From NCBI GenBank assembly GCA_964035795.1, contig OZ038320.1:1043553-1107552 (forward strand): DNA of 64,000 bases, given 5' to 3'. The position numbers and the translations under genes are program-made. This DNA is from Pterobdella sp. o SKG-2022. Lineage: Eukaryota; Annelida; Clitellata; Hirudinida; Piscicolidae. The notes below the pieces were generated by a model. That model had not been told where the DNA came from. It did not search any database and saw only the letters and a program-made list of their open reading frames with translations. Below are positions 11,990 to 30,865 of this stretch, piece after piece. Every line of letters starts with the position of its first letter. The first letter of the stretch is position 1.

Positions 11990-12466
11990 GGCTGCGCATT
12001 TGAGCTGGGTGAGTCCGAATGTCTGATGGAAGACTTCCAAAAGATATTCTGTACCCAACTATCCACTGGCACTAGAAAGAAAAGACCAACGTTTGAGATT
12101 CAAAAATGTCTTTCATCGAACAACAAAAAAAACTGCATAAACCCGGTTGATTGAGAGAATTTGGCAAGCGACCGATCTCAATGGACAAACACTATCAAAA
12201 AGGGAGTTGAAACATTTGATAAAAAATTAAACATGGGCTTTAAACAAGCACCTCAAAAGAGCGCCACACCAAACGTTTGGAACTGTCCTGAATGCAGTAG
12301 AGTGTGCCTACCCAAAACAGGTTTAGTAAGCCACTTCAGAACACATCGGAGGGAAACATCATCATCCGTGCAGTATAAATTTTCTTCACACATATTTCGT
12401 TACTTTAAAATTGCCCCGCCATCTTGGAAGATGGTGAAGGCAGAGCTCAATCTCGTTTATTTTTAG
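11990..12466 (+). mobile_element. 3' end of an endonuclease-RT LINE with C-terminal zinc finger
   Basis: Conceptual translation shows the usual tail of RTE-like endonuclease/reverse-transcriptase elements: a degenerate KIFCTQLSTGTRKKRPTF block, one in-frame stop at 12151-12153, then ENLASDRSQWTNTIKKGVE. A C2H2 finger follows (CPECSRVC near 12283-12306, then LVSHFRTHRRE). The segment is 5'-truncated. It resembles the tail of the RTE-like LINE class, but differs from the element at 58395-61942, which carries its Cys-rich motif internally. Confidence 0.65.
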
Positions 12467-13240
12467 TAACTCATTCGTAATTTTAGAAAAATTATATCGA
12501 AATATAAATGTTATATAAAATAATGTTTCACAATAATAATAAATAATTTAAATTAATAATTTTAAATGAAATATTTATGTTATACAAACTTTTCTTAGTT
12601 TTCTTAGAAGCTTTTTTCAAAGTCGGAGACACTGCGAATAAGAAATGAAGGCCCGGTGCTATGATGGCGCCTGGAGGCTTAGGTGGTGGAGAAGACGGGT
12701 GTCGCTAGTACCATGTCAGGTTGGTAGCTTGAGTGGGGTAGGGAAGTGTGGAAATTTCATAGTCATCGTAACCCTCTGCATTGTTTGAACTGTTCCAACT
12801 GCATCTTCTGCCTTGTGATTTCAAAATAATTCAGTCATCGTTGATCATATAATAAAAATAGTAGAAAAACTATAAAAAACATATGTTTTCTATGTTTTTC
12901 TTCTACCTTCAAGCGGCTCAAAACTCCAAAGACATAAGACGCGACTTCAATTAATTTACCCTGTATTTTATTCATGACATAAGCAAACAACTTTGAACCA
13001 CCCTTACAAATAAAAAAATATGAAATACCTACTCCGTCTTGATGGTCACATATCCCTTGTTCCTACCATGTTACAATTCCACAAATTGGTCTTTGTCTTA
13101 GAATTTTGTTTTCAATATGACGTCACATATTTCTTGAGCTGTTTAATATTCATTCTATTTTTAACGTTGCTTTGTTTGGAAAAGAAAGTTCAACAATACA
13201 TTAGAGATAGATGATATATATTTTAAAAATTAATATTTAA
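12467..13240. other. Unassigned AT-rich spacer
   Basis: The part near 12610-12800 is GC-richer and looks like transposon debris, but I cannot name it. I see no supported gene. Confidence 0.5.
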
Positions 13241-14375
13241 ACTGGAATTCAACAAGGCGACCTTCTGGGGTCTTTACTTTTTGCCCTTGGTGCAGACGAA
13301 GTTGCCAGAAACGTGTCTACACCTTTGAACATATGGTACCTTGATGACGTCAACCTGGGGGGCTCTTTCGACTATGTCAGAAAAAATCTCGACTTCATTA
13401 TTCCTGCTTTGTCACGTATTGGTCTTTCCATCAACCCCGACAAATCGGAGATCATCAACATAGGTTGTACTCCTGATTAGTTCGAATTAGCAACAAGATA
13501 CATCAATGGCGTGTTACCCGGTGTTCGTGTCACCCACCCTGCCAATTTACAGATTTTAGGCTCACCAATACTTGAATCTGGTATTAATAATACTCTTTGA
13601 AAAAAGCGGTCTATTCTTTCACAAATGTCCTCACGTCTATTGCTAATCGATTCTCATCCGGCTCTCTCTCTATTACGTAATTTTTTTTCCATACTTAAAC
13701 TTTTATACATATTACATTCTGCGCCTTGTTATGAGTCACCCGATAAATTGGGCAAAATTGACGGCATACTTCGTAAGTGTGCCGTTGATATATGTATTAT
13801 CCACTTTGATGACACAGGCTGGCGCATTGCTACCTTGCCTATTCGTTTTGGAGGTTCAGGTTTAATGTCAGTTTCTGATATTTCCGAGGTTGCATATTTA
13901 GCCTCTATGCACGCTACCGAAGGTTTAGTCAAAAACATTCTTTCAAAATTTTCCGAATCTCTTTTGACAATTCTTTGGCGGTTCATATGCAATCCTGCAA
14001 TAAACGTAACTTTATTTTACCTGAAACCAAATCTTCGCAACTTCAGTGGGATCAAATAAATTGTAAAATAGTTTCTGAAAACTTAAAAACGTCCCTCGAC
14101 CAGCATCGTTTAGCTTGTTTTCTTGCGGCCTCTCAACCCCACACAGGTTCTTGGCTTACTGCACTTCCTGCTTCATCTTTAGGGAACCTACTTTTAAACG
14201 ATTGTCTCCGTTACGCTGTGGCTCTCCGTACTGGTTCTAACGTGTGTCAAAATTTCACTTGTCACTGTGGTGAAGGGTTTGATAAGTTTGGGCTGCATCC
14301 TCTTTCATGTGTTAAAAGCCGAGGTCGTTACCCTCGTCATTGTGCTTTAAACGACATTGTGTTTCTTATTAGAAC
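13241..14375 (+). pseudogene. Broken reverse-transcriptase region of a retroelement
   Basis: The translation starts in the palm domain: TGIQQGDLLGSLLFA, then the catalytic YLDD box (about 13339-13350) and LSRIGLSINPDKSEI. There is a stop at 13478-13480, and a second frame (13625-14059) carries IATLPIRFGGSGLMSVSDI. A third (13975-14517) carries RLACFLAASQPHTGSWLTAL, a Cys-His block (CHCGEGFDKFG, HPLSC) and RHCALNDIV. Known members of this family continue from the ALNDIV block straight into the block preserved at 30435 and 10320, so this is the missing upstream part, truncated at its 3' side. Stops and frame changes show it is dead. Confidence 0.75.
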
Positions 14376-15450
14376 TGGGCAACAAAATGAAGGAGCGTAC
14401 CTCTGCCGATCTGGAGACAAATTGGCTTTTTCAACGCTTTTCAGAGGTACCTACCTGAGCCTTAGCATGTCCTGCAAAGTTGGCAAGGCACATGAAGACG
14501 CAACCATGAAGGTGTGAATCATTTTTAGTGAATATTGCTTGAAGATTGACAGTTTCTACAAGAATTGAAATCTGCATTTCTTATTTTGTTAAAATATTAC
14601 TTTTATTGATAGTTTTTTTCAAACTTATTTTTGAATAAAAGCAAGTTTTGTTGTTAAAAAAAAAATATTTAATATTATTTCCCAAAATTTTTTTATTGAA
14701 ATGTGTTTGAATATCGTGTAAGCAATTAAATATTTCTACATGATGGAGGATGTCTGGGGTTGCCACCACCACCTCAACATAACAATGAACGAAAAATAAT
14801 GGTGGTCATTCAATATATGTGTTTTTGACATTTTAATGAGTCCCTTTAACAGTCTTCAATAATTGAAAAGCATCAAAATATGAACGTTCAACGCCATAAA
14901 AGCTGGATGACAAAAACGATAATGGGCTGATAAGCGGTATTGAACTATACAAGTGATTAAAATCATTTACACATTTATTCGAATCATAATTAACTGAACT
15001 GAAGTTATGGTGTATATTATTATTGAACACCAACAACATATGACTGAAAATCAGAAAATGAAATACTATTGAAGAAATTTAAAAGTATGATGCTTACATG
15101 CTCTCATTCAAAAATATCACCCCCCTCGTCATATCATCAAACAGCATCACCACCCCTCGTCCACCTCCTCATATCATCAAACAGCACCACCACCCCTCGC
15201 CCCTCTCCTCATATCACCAAATAGCACCCCTTCAACATACAACAACCCATCTCATCAAACCATGAAATATCTTTATTGCACTACTTTTCTCCACTTCGCT
15301 ATCAACCACTCATATTGAATCTTATTACCTAAAACTGTACCATCCTCTGTCCTTGCTCAATATCACTCTTTACACCACCCTCAACAAAAACAACCCCCTC
15401 CTCCACCACATCAGTCACAACTACCTATACACTCACCCCACATACCAGCC
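14376..15450. other. Unassigned spacer before YIF1
   Basis: It contains a cytosine-rich stretch of repeated CACCACCCCTCRYC-type units (about 15115-15240), a local imperfect tandem array, and the 3' flank of YIF1. No exon supported. Confidence 0.5.
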
Positions 15451-18400
15451 CTAAACCCTACCAGAAACCCTCCTGACACCAACACCAGGAACATCCCTCA
15501 CAGCCTCTTCTTGCTTAAAGACATCTGACAAATAGATGGGAGAGGACACAGCCAGATGGCGGGTGAGCCACCATAGAAGGAAGGGTTGCAAAAGACAGAC
15601 CAGCATCAGCAGATACATGCATCTTTTAGTGCCCTCTGTGCCACTCAATAAACTCACTTTCAGGGATTTCATCTTGAAAATGGTTTTGTTATTTTATTGT
15701 TTTTTTGTATGTCATTTTCATCATCATTATTTTATATTATTTTTTAAATTTTGTTTTTAATTAAATGCCTAGCCAATTCAAATCCCACTACGATCCAAAC
15801 CAACCCATCCACTACCATCACTACCCACACACAAGAAAATATGAGATGGATAATGACGTCCACACCAGAGTGACGTAATATCCGGTCGTTTGCATCAGGA
15901 TGCTGCTAATCAAGATCAAGATCATGCTGTGTGTTTTTTTTTGTACGTGTGTATGTGTGTGTTTTCATATATGGGCCTATTCACAACAATGGACCAAAAA
16001 TTCAATCAAATTTATTTTAACAAGTTATTTTACTTTCCAGAGACATCTTAATGTACTTTTTTTTTGCTAAAATTTTTTCTCATAATATCGACGTTAATGT
16101 TCATTGAACAAGTTACACTGAGAATGCGGAAATACAAAACCAACACAACGTACAAACAAAGAGATCTGGAAAGATACCCACCCGACATATTTGTAGAAAG
16201 AATAAGCGATCCAGTCAAGAAGGGAAGGTGACGATGGTGAGGCTGGTAGGCTCAGTATGTATCTAAGATGTGTTTTTTCATGAATAATAAAAAAATAATG
16301 TTAATAACAATAATAATAATCAAAAAAAAATAAAATGAAAGATTAAAAATAATCATAAAAACAATAATTAAAAAATAACAATAGCAATAATAATAATAGT
16401 AATAGATACTTGGTGAGAAGAAGGACACAGACCTCAAGCACAGACCACACAAGAGCAGTGCTTGCTATCACACCTAGTTGCTCAGGACTGAATCTGGATT
16501 GTTTTTATCATTTCTTATTATTGTTGTTTTTTGTTTATATATTTTATTTTATTGTTATTATTTATTGAAAATATATTTTTTATTAGTCTCTACTTTTAAT
16601 TAATTTAGAGATATTTATTTTTTATTGTTGCTTATATTTTTACTGAATTTAAAACAAAGTCTTTTTAGCTGATTAAACTATTACTAATATCATTAGTATT
16701 ATAACCAATATTACTCTGAGAAGGAAACAACAGAAACGATTATTTTTTATCAATCTTATCATGCACAAACTTGTCTTGTATTCCAAGCAGCACTCCAGCA
16801 AGTAATGTGTAGGTCACAAAAGCCATCACTGCCAATGTTATTATAATTATTTATTTATTATTATAATTATGATATTATTATCATTTTTATTTATTATTAC
16901 TATTAAGATATTATCATTTTTATTTATTATTACTATTATGATATTATCATTTTTATTTATTATTACTATTATGATATTATCATTTTTATTTATTATTACT
17001 ATTATGATATTATTATTTTTTTATATTTATTATTATTTTTATTATTTTATTGTTATTTTTTTATTTATTATTACTAATATGCTATAAATAATTTTTTATT
17101 TATTATTACTAATATGATAATATTAGAATTTTTTAAAACTTATTATTACTATTATGCTCATATGTATTTTTATTTTTATATTAAACACAATGATAGATCA
17201 CCTGGGATGTACAGATCTTTGGCATTGATATCAAATCGGGGGGCTACAGGTCCATCCTGACTGTGACTCATCGACCAGTCCTAGGTGAATAATAATAATA
17301 ATAATAGGAAAAAACAATAACAACATTATCAAACTAAAAGATAAAATTGAACTTGTAGAGAATAAGAATTCTGCAAAACATCAAATTTATTAAAAACTGC
17401 TTCATTTTGAGTTATGTGCATATTTGATGTTTTTTCACATCACTGCTACAAATATTATCATGTCCATATATGTTTGATGAGATAGACATTATATGATATT
17501 TCTATATGCTACCATCACTTTTATCTCCACCACCAACATCATCGTATATATAAGCACTTATCCCCAACTTATTCATAGCCCCTTCCAACATTTGGCACAC
17601 CTTATGGAGGAATGGGAAGAGAAGGAGAGCAAGTTTTTTGATAACATATGTGTTGTCCACTGCGAAATAATACTTGAGGTTGCTGTGGGACACATACTTC
17701 TCTATCTGAACACATGTGTGTGTAGACATTTTAACCCCTATAAATATACATGAAGATTTTGAAAAACCGAAAAAACTCTCATGCATGAAAACATTCTTGA
17801 AACACACAAGCCACCTTAAATGCCAAAAAAACACTTCAAAATAACCCTACATTTTGATTGATGATTTGTGTGCCCTGTCCAGCAAGGGTGTGGCCATACT
17901 GCACAGCCATGTTTGCCATAGGGTCTGAAAAGACAGTGGGCATCTGGGGCTGCTGATAATAGCCCTGAGAGAGCTGGGTGGGATCTGTTAGAAAGAAGGA
18001 GGGTGAATAATTTGGAATTATGGGTTTGGTTTGTGTGATCATTAGCTTTGGTAAGAAATAGGAGTGAATTAATTAAAATGATATTAAGAAATAGTGATTT
18101 AATGATTTAATTTAAAAGATTCAAATTGTATTAAGGATTTAAATTGATGACATGTATCATAACTCACTGTAGAAAGACTGTGGTTGGTTGCTATAATTAT
18201 ATCCTGCAGTGAATTACATACATCTATCAATAAACCTTCTAAGAACACTGGTTAGTCATGGCGTCATACAAGTAATTCGTTAGTATCAACAAATGAAATG
18301 TTCTTTATATACACAGATATATACGATGGAATAGCTGGTTGGTGTGTTACCAGAAGGAGGGTAGTTGTAAGAAGGCTGGCTGTAAGAAGTGTCCTCGAAG

Positions 18401-18480
18401 AGAGGCGTATGCTGCTTACTCTTGTTCTTCCTATTCTCTCGATTCACTTTTTGAAGAAATTGTTTATGGTTTGTTTTCAT
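15451..18480 (-). CDS. YIF1: YIF1, Golgi/ER vesicle-transport membrane protein
   Basis: YIF1 partners YIPF5/Yip1 in ER-Golgi transport. Exons in coding order: 18480-18351, 18203-18168, 17984-17851, 17705-17601, 17280-17202, 16828-16771, 16493-16410, 16250-16182, 15926-15833, 15672-15451. All phases close, giving 336 residues (human paralogues about 290-315). Family marks: [19 protein letters not shown] at the N-terminus, [40 protein letters not shown] and [10 protein letters not shown]. Membrane segments follow, including [34 protein letters not shown] and [20 protein letters not shown]. The C-terminus extends about 30 residues beyond the last membrane segment, further than in vertebrates. 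The ATG at 18480 is the first in frame; an upstream coding exon is not excluded. A 33-bp tandem array lies in intron 5. Confidence 0.93.
16865..17060. repeat. 33-bp AT-rich minisatellite in a YIF1 intron
   Basis: About five copies of a 33-bp unit containing GATATTATCATTTTTATTT. Because 33 is a multiple of three, one frame stays open and gives an 11-residue hydrophobic repeat; this is a by-product, not a gene. Confidence 0.85.
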
Positions 18481-19276
18481 ATGAAATTTCAATGTAGACT
18501 GTTTTGACAAAAAAATTAAACATCAAAACGGACTTTTAAACTTTTGAAAAATTTTTATATAAATAAAAATTATGGAAATTACTTTTCGTGGACAAATGGA
18601 AGCTTAACAAAATGAAATTTCCACGATTCAAAGAACTTTAGTGTAACTAAAAACAACGTCAATTATATATAAACAGAAAGTTAGAGTAAATTTAAAAATG
18701 ATATTTTACACCAATAACAAAACTTAAAAAATTGAAATTTTTTAAATAATTTTTTATTCTGAAATAAAATAAAAACAGACAGGGTGGAGCTTAAATTTTT
18801 GTATTGGCTCTGTCGGATAATTAGAATTCCAATTTATTTCGAAAATATCTCCAAATGGGTAATTTTTTTATTAAATTTCTTCAATTAAATAATTACATTT
18901 GCGATTTTTCATTTTTTGTTTAAGCTCAAATATTCAATGATTAAGTTCACCTTAGAATGATTCTTAATCAAAATGGTTTACTAATGTTTCAATTTTTATT
19001 CCACATTTTACTTTTTTTTAAGGCTCAATAAATTTCATACCAGTAATCAATTTTAATAGTTAGGAGTTTAAATATCAAATCATTTGTTATAAACTTGAAT
19101 GACTCCACGCAACAAATAAAATCATTCAAACTTTCAGATTATTCATTCATTGTATTAAATTTTACGTTTGTATTTCCATTTTTTGCATCATCCTTTTTTA
19201 CCCATCTCCATTTCTTTCACCTATACAACTACCATCATCACACTTTAGTTTTTCTTCAACCATTTTTATTTTCCAG
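18481..19276. other. Divergent intergenic region, YIF1 / ABLIM-type gene
   Basis: Runs from the YIF1 start codon to the first recognised LIM exon. The 5' exon(s) of the ABLIM-type gene should lie here or far upstream, but I cannot find an ATG exon with a compatible phase (the LIM exon needs one preceding base). Strongly AT-rich with no clear TATA. Confidence 0.5.
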
Positions 19277-25517
<6,241 letters not shown>

Positions 25518-28161
25518 TCGTGTGGTGGTAGTGTGGGGGGATGTGGTGCAGTTTTTGAAGTTTATTGGAATTTGGGTGTTTTGTAGGTACTGTGGTAGGG
25601 TGCGTGTATTCGATACAAGTGTATTGTGAACGATGTAGTGATGGAAGGTAAAGGGGAATGGTGGGAGACAGGAGAATAACAGAGTCACAATGGTAGGTGC
25701 AATCTCTTTTATTTCGTGAAGGTGTTGTGATGATGTGTGTGGCATTCATTATAAACATATTACTCACTGTGAAATGATGTTGCAAACGATGATGATGATG
25801 ATGAGGATAACGGGGGCTATGTTAAAGTGACATGCATCCAGAAAATCAAGGCCAAGTAACAATACAAATAAATATAATACATTTATAATCATTATTACTG
25901 AGAACAATAATAACAGAGAAAAATAATAATAATAATAGTGTAAAGGTATTTAAACTTGATTTTCTCCATTACGCTTGTAGCTTTCATAGCTTACCATTCT
26001 CTTACGCTTTTTCTATTATTACGCTCGCTATTATTAATACTATTGTTCTTATTGTTTTTTTTTATACAGTTTTTGTTTATTATTCTTATTGTTATTGTTT
26101 TCAATATTATTATTATTTCAATCAATAATCATTGTTACATAAAGTCATCTCAAACACCACTCTAATCATATGAATCCGTGTGTGTGCTTTAATAATATCA
26201 ATAATAAAAGCTTTTATTATTATTTTTATTATTTTGCTGATTATTATTAATACTTATGCTAATCAAGGTAAGTAATACTCGCTTTTTTTGACGATTTTAA
26301 TACATCTGATTCGTCCACTTGCTTTTGTTTTTATTATTACAATTCAATATCTGTTATTCATTATTATTATTTTTATTTATGTTCTTGTTATTATTATTGT
26401 TATTCATTATTATTATTATTACTCTTTATGTTCTTGTTATTCATTATTATTATTATTACTCTTTATGTTCTTGTTATTCATTATTATTATTATTATTTAT
26501 GTTCTTGTTATTATTATTATTCATATCATTATGAATGTAACAATGAAAAGTCCACCAACGATTTAGCTTAGGTAGCTGCAACTGATGTCATTTCAATGTT
26601 TGTTTTTTGATTATATTATTTTTATTTTTTTCAATTATTCTGTTCATTTTTTTAGTAATTTGTTTCATGAAATTTTTTATCACCGTTTTCATTATGTTTA
26701 TTTTTCTTTGTTGTTCAGCCAATCAAATTTTCGATTTCATAAATGGTTGACGAATTATAATTTTCAATCATCTCAAAATTAAATTATTTTGTAAACAAAT
26801 TTTTAATCTCATTTTGATCATTTTTAATACTCTGGTTTTTTAATCTGTATTTACTTTTAGTACGCTTAATATTGACATATAATCACAGAAATGTTTTTTC
26901 TTTGGAGTTTTTTCTGCCTTTTTGCTTATTTTATCGCTATATACGCTTTTTATTCTATGTTAGATTGTGATTTCTATTTAGTGTTGCTATAATCATTCTC
27001 TTAATTCATCATGAATTTTATTATATAATGGTTAATATTTTTAAATTACGATTAATTATTTTGTTTATAATGAATTAAATTTTAATTATTTAATGCTTCT
27101 TATTGAGTTATCCACGCAAACTACACTTCATGGATTTCATACATTTATTTTCAACAATCCCAATAAAAAGATTTCAATTCCAGACTTCAACTGTAACAAA
27201 AAAAAGTGAAAAACGATCATAATAATGATGACGATGATGAAGTTATACCTGGAAAGAGTGCTCATGATAGTACTACTAGTCATCATCATCATATTTTGCG
27301 GGTATATACTATCACTGAAGGTACACGCAAAAACTTAAATTTGGTTTTACCCCCGCTATACTAGGTAACCAGATTTAATTCATTTATCAAATCTTTTTAG
27401 AATCACTCCAAAATTTCTTGAAGCATCCATCAAAACTAACTTAAAAAAATTTTTACACGATGTTAAGCGGCATCTAGATTAAGACCATAGCATCATATAA
27501 GCTAGGTGCCAGTAAACCTTCGAAACCATTGACCTCTATACTGCGAACTCTTGTTTTGATCCACAGGTACTCTTTCTTTTCTGCTGACATTGTTTTTTGG
27601 TTTCATAAATTATGACACTGATTCAAAAAAATAAAATTTCGTCACACAACCATCGACAAACGTGAAGATAAAGTATGAAACGTTCTTTTCAATGTACGAA
27701 AATCCTAATGATTGCACCGATGTCATTCATGTCAAACACTATCTGCTACTAGTGATGTTGCTGGAAGGAGAAGGCATACAAGAAGTTCAAAAGTAAAGGA
27801 ATCTATTTTCGAAAATAATTGATTACTGTTGCATTGGCACTATACTGTTCCCTAACCTACTACTCTATCCTATATAACTTCGAGGTATGTAACGTTAACC
27901 ATCATGTGTTAATATTTTATTTGTGTCTGTGAATTATAATTAGTATAAATTTTGATTTTAGTGGCAAAATATGAGCTTCTAATAAATCTGATTTTATTTA
28001 TTTTTGAGAAAAAAATATTATTTTCTCAGTTATAATAAATTTATTATATGAAATTATTTGTTGAATACTATGCTAAAACGAATAAAAAAATTATTTAAAT
28101 TAAATTTTTTTATAAACAGCCAAATGTTTTAAATATGTAACTAAAAGTGATTTTGAGGAGA
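25518..28161. other. Intergenic region with microsatellites and one dispersed repeat
   Basis: It holds the 3' flank of the ABLIM-type gene and long (ATT)n-based arrays, including about 48-bp units at 26370-26520. At 27330-27395 is a segment like 8660-8722. Positions 27240-27360 give an open frame with HHHH, but I could not connect it to any gene. No RNA gene before the tRNA at 28162. Confidence 0.55.
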
Positions 28162-28243
28162 GCAGTCTTGGCCGAGTGGTTAAGGCGATAGACTCGAAAT
28201 CTATTGGGCTCTGCCCGCACAGGTTCGAATCCTGTAGGCTGCG
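28162..28243 (+). tRNA. tRNA-Ser (anticodon CGA)
   Basis: 82 nt without intron. The acceptor stem GCAGTCT pairs with AGGCTGC, discriminator G. The D-arm is GGCCGAGTGGTTAAGGC, and the anticodon arm ATAGA-CTCGAAA-TCTAT gives CGA. There is a long class II variable arm (GGGCTCTGCCC) and a T-arm with GGTTCGAATCC. A T-run right after the gene (28245-28250) is a pol III terminator. Confidence 0.96.
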
Positions 28244-28387
28244 ATTTTTTGTAATAAAATTATTTCAGATTTTTTTGATGAATCAACTTTTGAAATCTTG
28301 GCTTGTTCTTTTTGTAAATTTTATTGACTTCAGTGGAAGAAGTCACAAGAGTTATATATTCAATTAAAAACAATTTTAGGAGTTTAT

Positions 28388-28513
28388 TTTATTCCACAAG
28401 CTTTTCGTACAATGAACTTACATTATCGAGTGGAGGTACAACCACCAACAAGTAGAATATATTTGTACCTCCACTTGATAATGTAAGTTTATCTTAGGCT
28501 TGGTGGAATAAAA
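28388..28513. repeat. Hairpin repeat, ACGAAGCTTTTCG family (copy 1)
   Basis: Arms at about 28388-28441 and 28464-28513 are near-complementary, so the transcript would fold into a long stem. The left arm holds CCACAAGCTTTTCGTA and both hold ACTTACATTATC. Related elements lie at 28649, 32937, 37019, 40243, 46559, 51495, 51735 and 55170. Confidence 0.75.
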
Positions 28514-28648
28514 AGAAACTCCAAAAAGTGTTCATTTAAATATTTGCGTTTGGCTCGAAGAATTAAAGTTTTATTTCCACAAGAGTTGTTTTGGACTAAA
28601 GATAAGATGAGTTTTCTTATATAAAAGAATGAAAAAACTTTAAGAGAA

Positions 28649-28761
28649 CGAATATAATTTCAGAACACTGGTTTATTAAGATACGAAGCTTTTCGTTAGC
28701 ATACTTGAAAATGTTACGTTTATCTTAATAAACTAACTAGTCTTCTGAAATTATATTCATT
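28649..28761. repeat. Hairpin repeat, ACGAAGCTTTTCG family (copy 2)
   Basis: Arms 28649-28684 and about 28720-28761 are complementary (shared ATATAATTTCAGAA and TTTATTAAGATA). The core ATACGAAGCTTTTCGTTAGC sits just inside the left arm. Confidence 0.75.
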
Positions 28762-29071
28762 TTACCGTTTGGCTTTTGAAAAAATCATTATGTTAGAAAG
28801 AACATTTATGAGTTAAAGTATATGCGAAATAAAGAAAAAGAAAAGATCGAAGTGAGATTTCGACAAGCCAGAAGAGATGATAATCTGAAATTTGTATTCA
28901 TCAAACAGAAAAATTAAACCCCACATTATTTTTTACATAAAAACAGCGAAATTTTATACAAGGCAATGAAAATGATATATAAATTAAACAAAGATACACA
29001 AACAGCAATAATAACAACACAAAAAATTTTAAATTAAGAAAAATAAAAATGATAAATAAGTTGATGGAATT

Positions 29072-30137
29072 CTATGTATCAAAGATGCTGAGGAATTCTT
29101 GTAGACTGACTGTGTTGGTGTAAGCGTACCTTTGTTAACAACAATGGCAAAAATAATATTTATCATTATGGTTATCATTATTCTTTGTTCAAAAATACAA
29201 TTTTTTTATTTTTTTATAAACTTCATTACTCTGTACACACAGACTTTCCTAAATATATTGAAAATAAATTCTTTATCATTATTATTATTATCAATTTTAT
29301 TTTAATTATATTCTTACTTTGTCCATCAGCATCTACATCGAACTGTTCAATCATCTTCTTCAACTCATCCTCACTCACCACCTGACCTATCTCTCTATTA
29401 ATAATAATTATAACAACAATAATAATTATTATTACTAGTGTTATTATTAATTTGAAACTCAAACTATTTTTTGAAAATTAATGAAAATGATAAAAAGCAG
29501 ACGCAGCAATGGTCCTCAGTTTCTGGATGTTGAGTTTGCCTGAGTTGTTTCGGTCCATGTACTTGAATGCTTTCATCCTCTCTTCTTTCATTCCTCGCTC
29601 TTCTATTAACTTGCTCACTACGTGTGTGTTTGGATCGCATGTATATTTATCTGTTTTTTTGTGTGATTTTGAGTTTTATTTATGTTGGCTTAATGTAATA
29701 TATGTGATGCTGCACACTGCTAACTTAATTATACAATTCATTTCCTGAATGTAATATTGTGATTGAAATATGATGTTATAAAATGGATGACCAACTTAAA
29801 AGAATAAATTGTTGTGAAGAGACTTGTGATGGAGTGATGTTGTGGAAGATAAAAAGTTGATTAAGTGATTCTTGATTCAAATCAAATCCTAGAGCTCTCA
29901 TTGCACGCTGTTATAATTTCAAAAATTGCAATTTATAGCTCAGTATAATAATGGTTTTTATAATTTGCAAGATAATAGGATCATAAATTTTATATTAGTT
30001 TCCAATTTATAACTGCATCATTTTTTTTAAATAGAAAGATTATTAACTAAAAGTTGTTGATAGTTGAGAGAATTTTCGTCTGCGAAGAGCTCAAAAGCCT
30101 CGTCAATCTCTTGGAGTTGATCTTCGTTCAATGTCAT
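29072..30137 (-). CDS. Centrin-like EF-hand protein
   Basis: Centrins are calcium sensors of centrioles and basal bodies. Exons in coding order: 30137-30048, 29907-29824, 29617-29503, 29394-29318, 29072 up to 29109. Centrin marks are LNEDQLQEIDEAFELF, RAMRALGFDLNQE, MKEERMKAFKYMDRNNSGKL and SEDELKKMIEQFDVDADGQ, then ISLQEFLSIFDT and stop. EF3 (MDRNNSGKLNIQ) and EF4 (DVDADGQISLQE) have good calcium-ligand patterns. EF1 is about three residues short with a degenerate loop, and EF2 is not recognisable. The last three exons join in phase; the junction 29824/29617 does not, so a small exon is probably missing or this copy is altered. ATG at 30137 is the likely start, but an upstream exon joining at 30159 is possible. 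Confidence 0.75.
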
Positions 30138-30434
30138 CGCAGTCTTCAGTATATCCTCACTGTACTTTTTAAATATTTTTCAATAAATATAAAAATTACA
30201 TAGAAAAATCAGTAACCGGTCTTTAAAATTTTATTTTTATTCATTGTAAGTAAAATGAACTAAAAAAAAACTTTAGTTTAAACTTACTAAATTTTAACAG
30301 TAAGTGAAAATTTTTGAGAAAGATTTGAGTTATATTAAGTTGGATTAAATTTTTTTTTTATTCAATCTCACTTCATTTCGATGGTTATTCTCAAACGGAT
30401 AATGGACTATAAATAACGTGCTTATATTTATGCA
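30138..30434. other. 5' flank of the centrin-like gene
   Basis: AT-rich sequence up to the retroelement fragment. No distinct promoter motif recognised. Confidence 0.4.
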
Positions 30435-30865
30435 ATGGAGAAGATAGGCTTGCCTAGCATCCTCAAACCATCAGGGCTCGACAGGAGTGACGGACGTCGT
30501 TCCGATGGCATAATGACCTCACTTTGGAAGCATGGAAAATTCTTGGTCTGGGACGCAACAGTCGTCGATGCTTTTTCCAAGCCCCACATTATCGCCAGCT
30601 CCATCGAATCATGATCCAGCGCAAAATATTAAAAAGCAGCAAATATCAGGGCTTGGTTGGCAACTTCCATTTTCAACCCGTTGCATTCAAGACAACGGGC
30701 TGCTGCGGACCTCCAACCAGTAGCTTTGTTGAGGAGTTAGGTAGAAAAGTTATCGAGGCGTCGGGGACCCTTTGAGGCAGTATGGTTGCGTCAGAAGATT
30801 TCCCTTGCAATTGCCCTCGGCAATGCTACCAGCATTCTTTCCTGTTTCCGTTCTTCTTCATCTTT
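30435..30865 (+). pseudogene. 3' coding fragment of the same RT retroelement, second copy
   Basis: The frame encodes MEKIGLPSILKPSGLDRSDG, then KHGKFLVWDATVVDAFSKPH. After stops and a frame change come QKISLAIALGNATSILSCF. It is highly similar to 10320-10640 but starts further upstream, and it includes the block that follows ALNDIV in this family. It ends in a long T-rich tail and lacks the 55-bp inverted repeats seen around the other copy. Confidence 0.75.

Noticed and set aside
13020..13214. 64-codon plus-strand frame with hydrophobic centre
   Set aside because: No homology and no context; it lies between two dead retroelement pieces.
26288..26566. Hydrophobic plus-strand frame resembling membrane protein
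   Set aside because: Composed of ATT/GTT microsatellite repeats; no splice logic or homology.
27240..27360. Open frame with HHHH and TITEGTRKN
   Set aside because: No start, no splice sites in phase, no recognised family.
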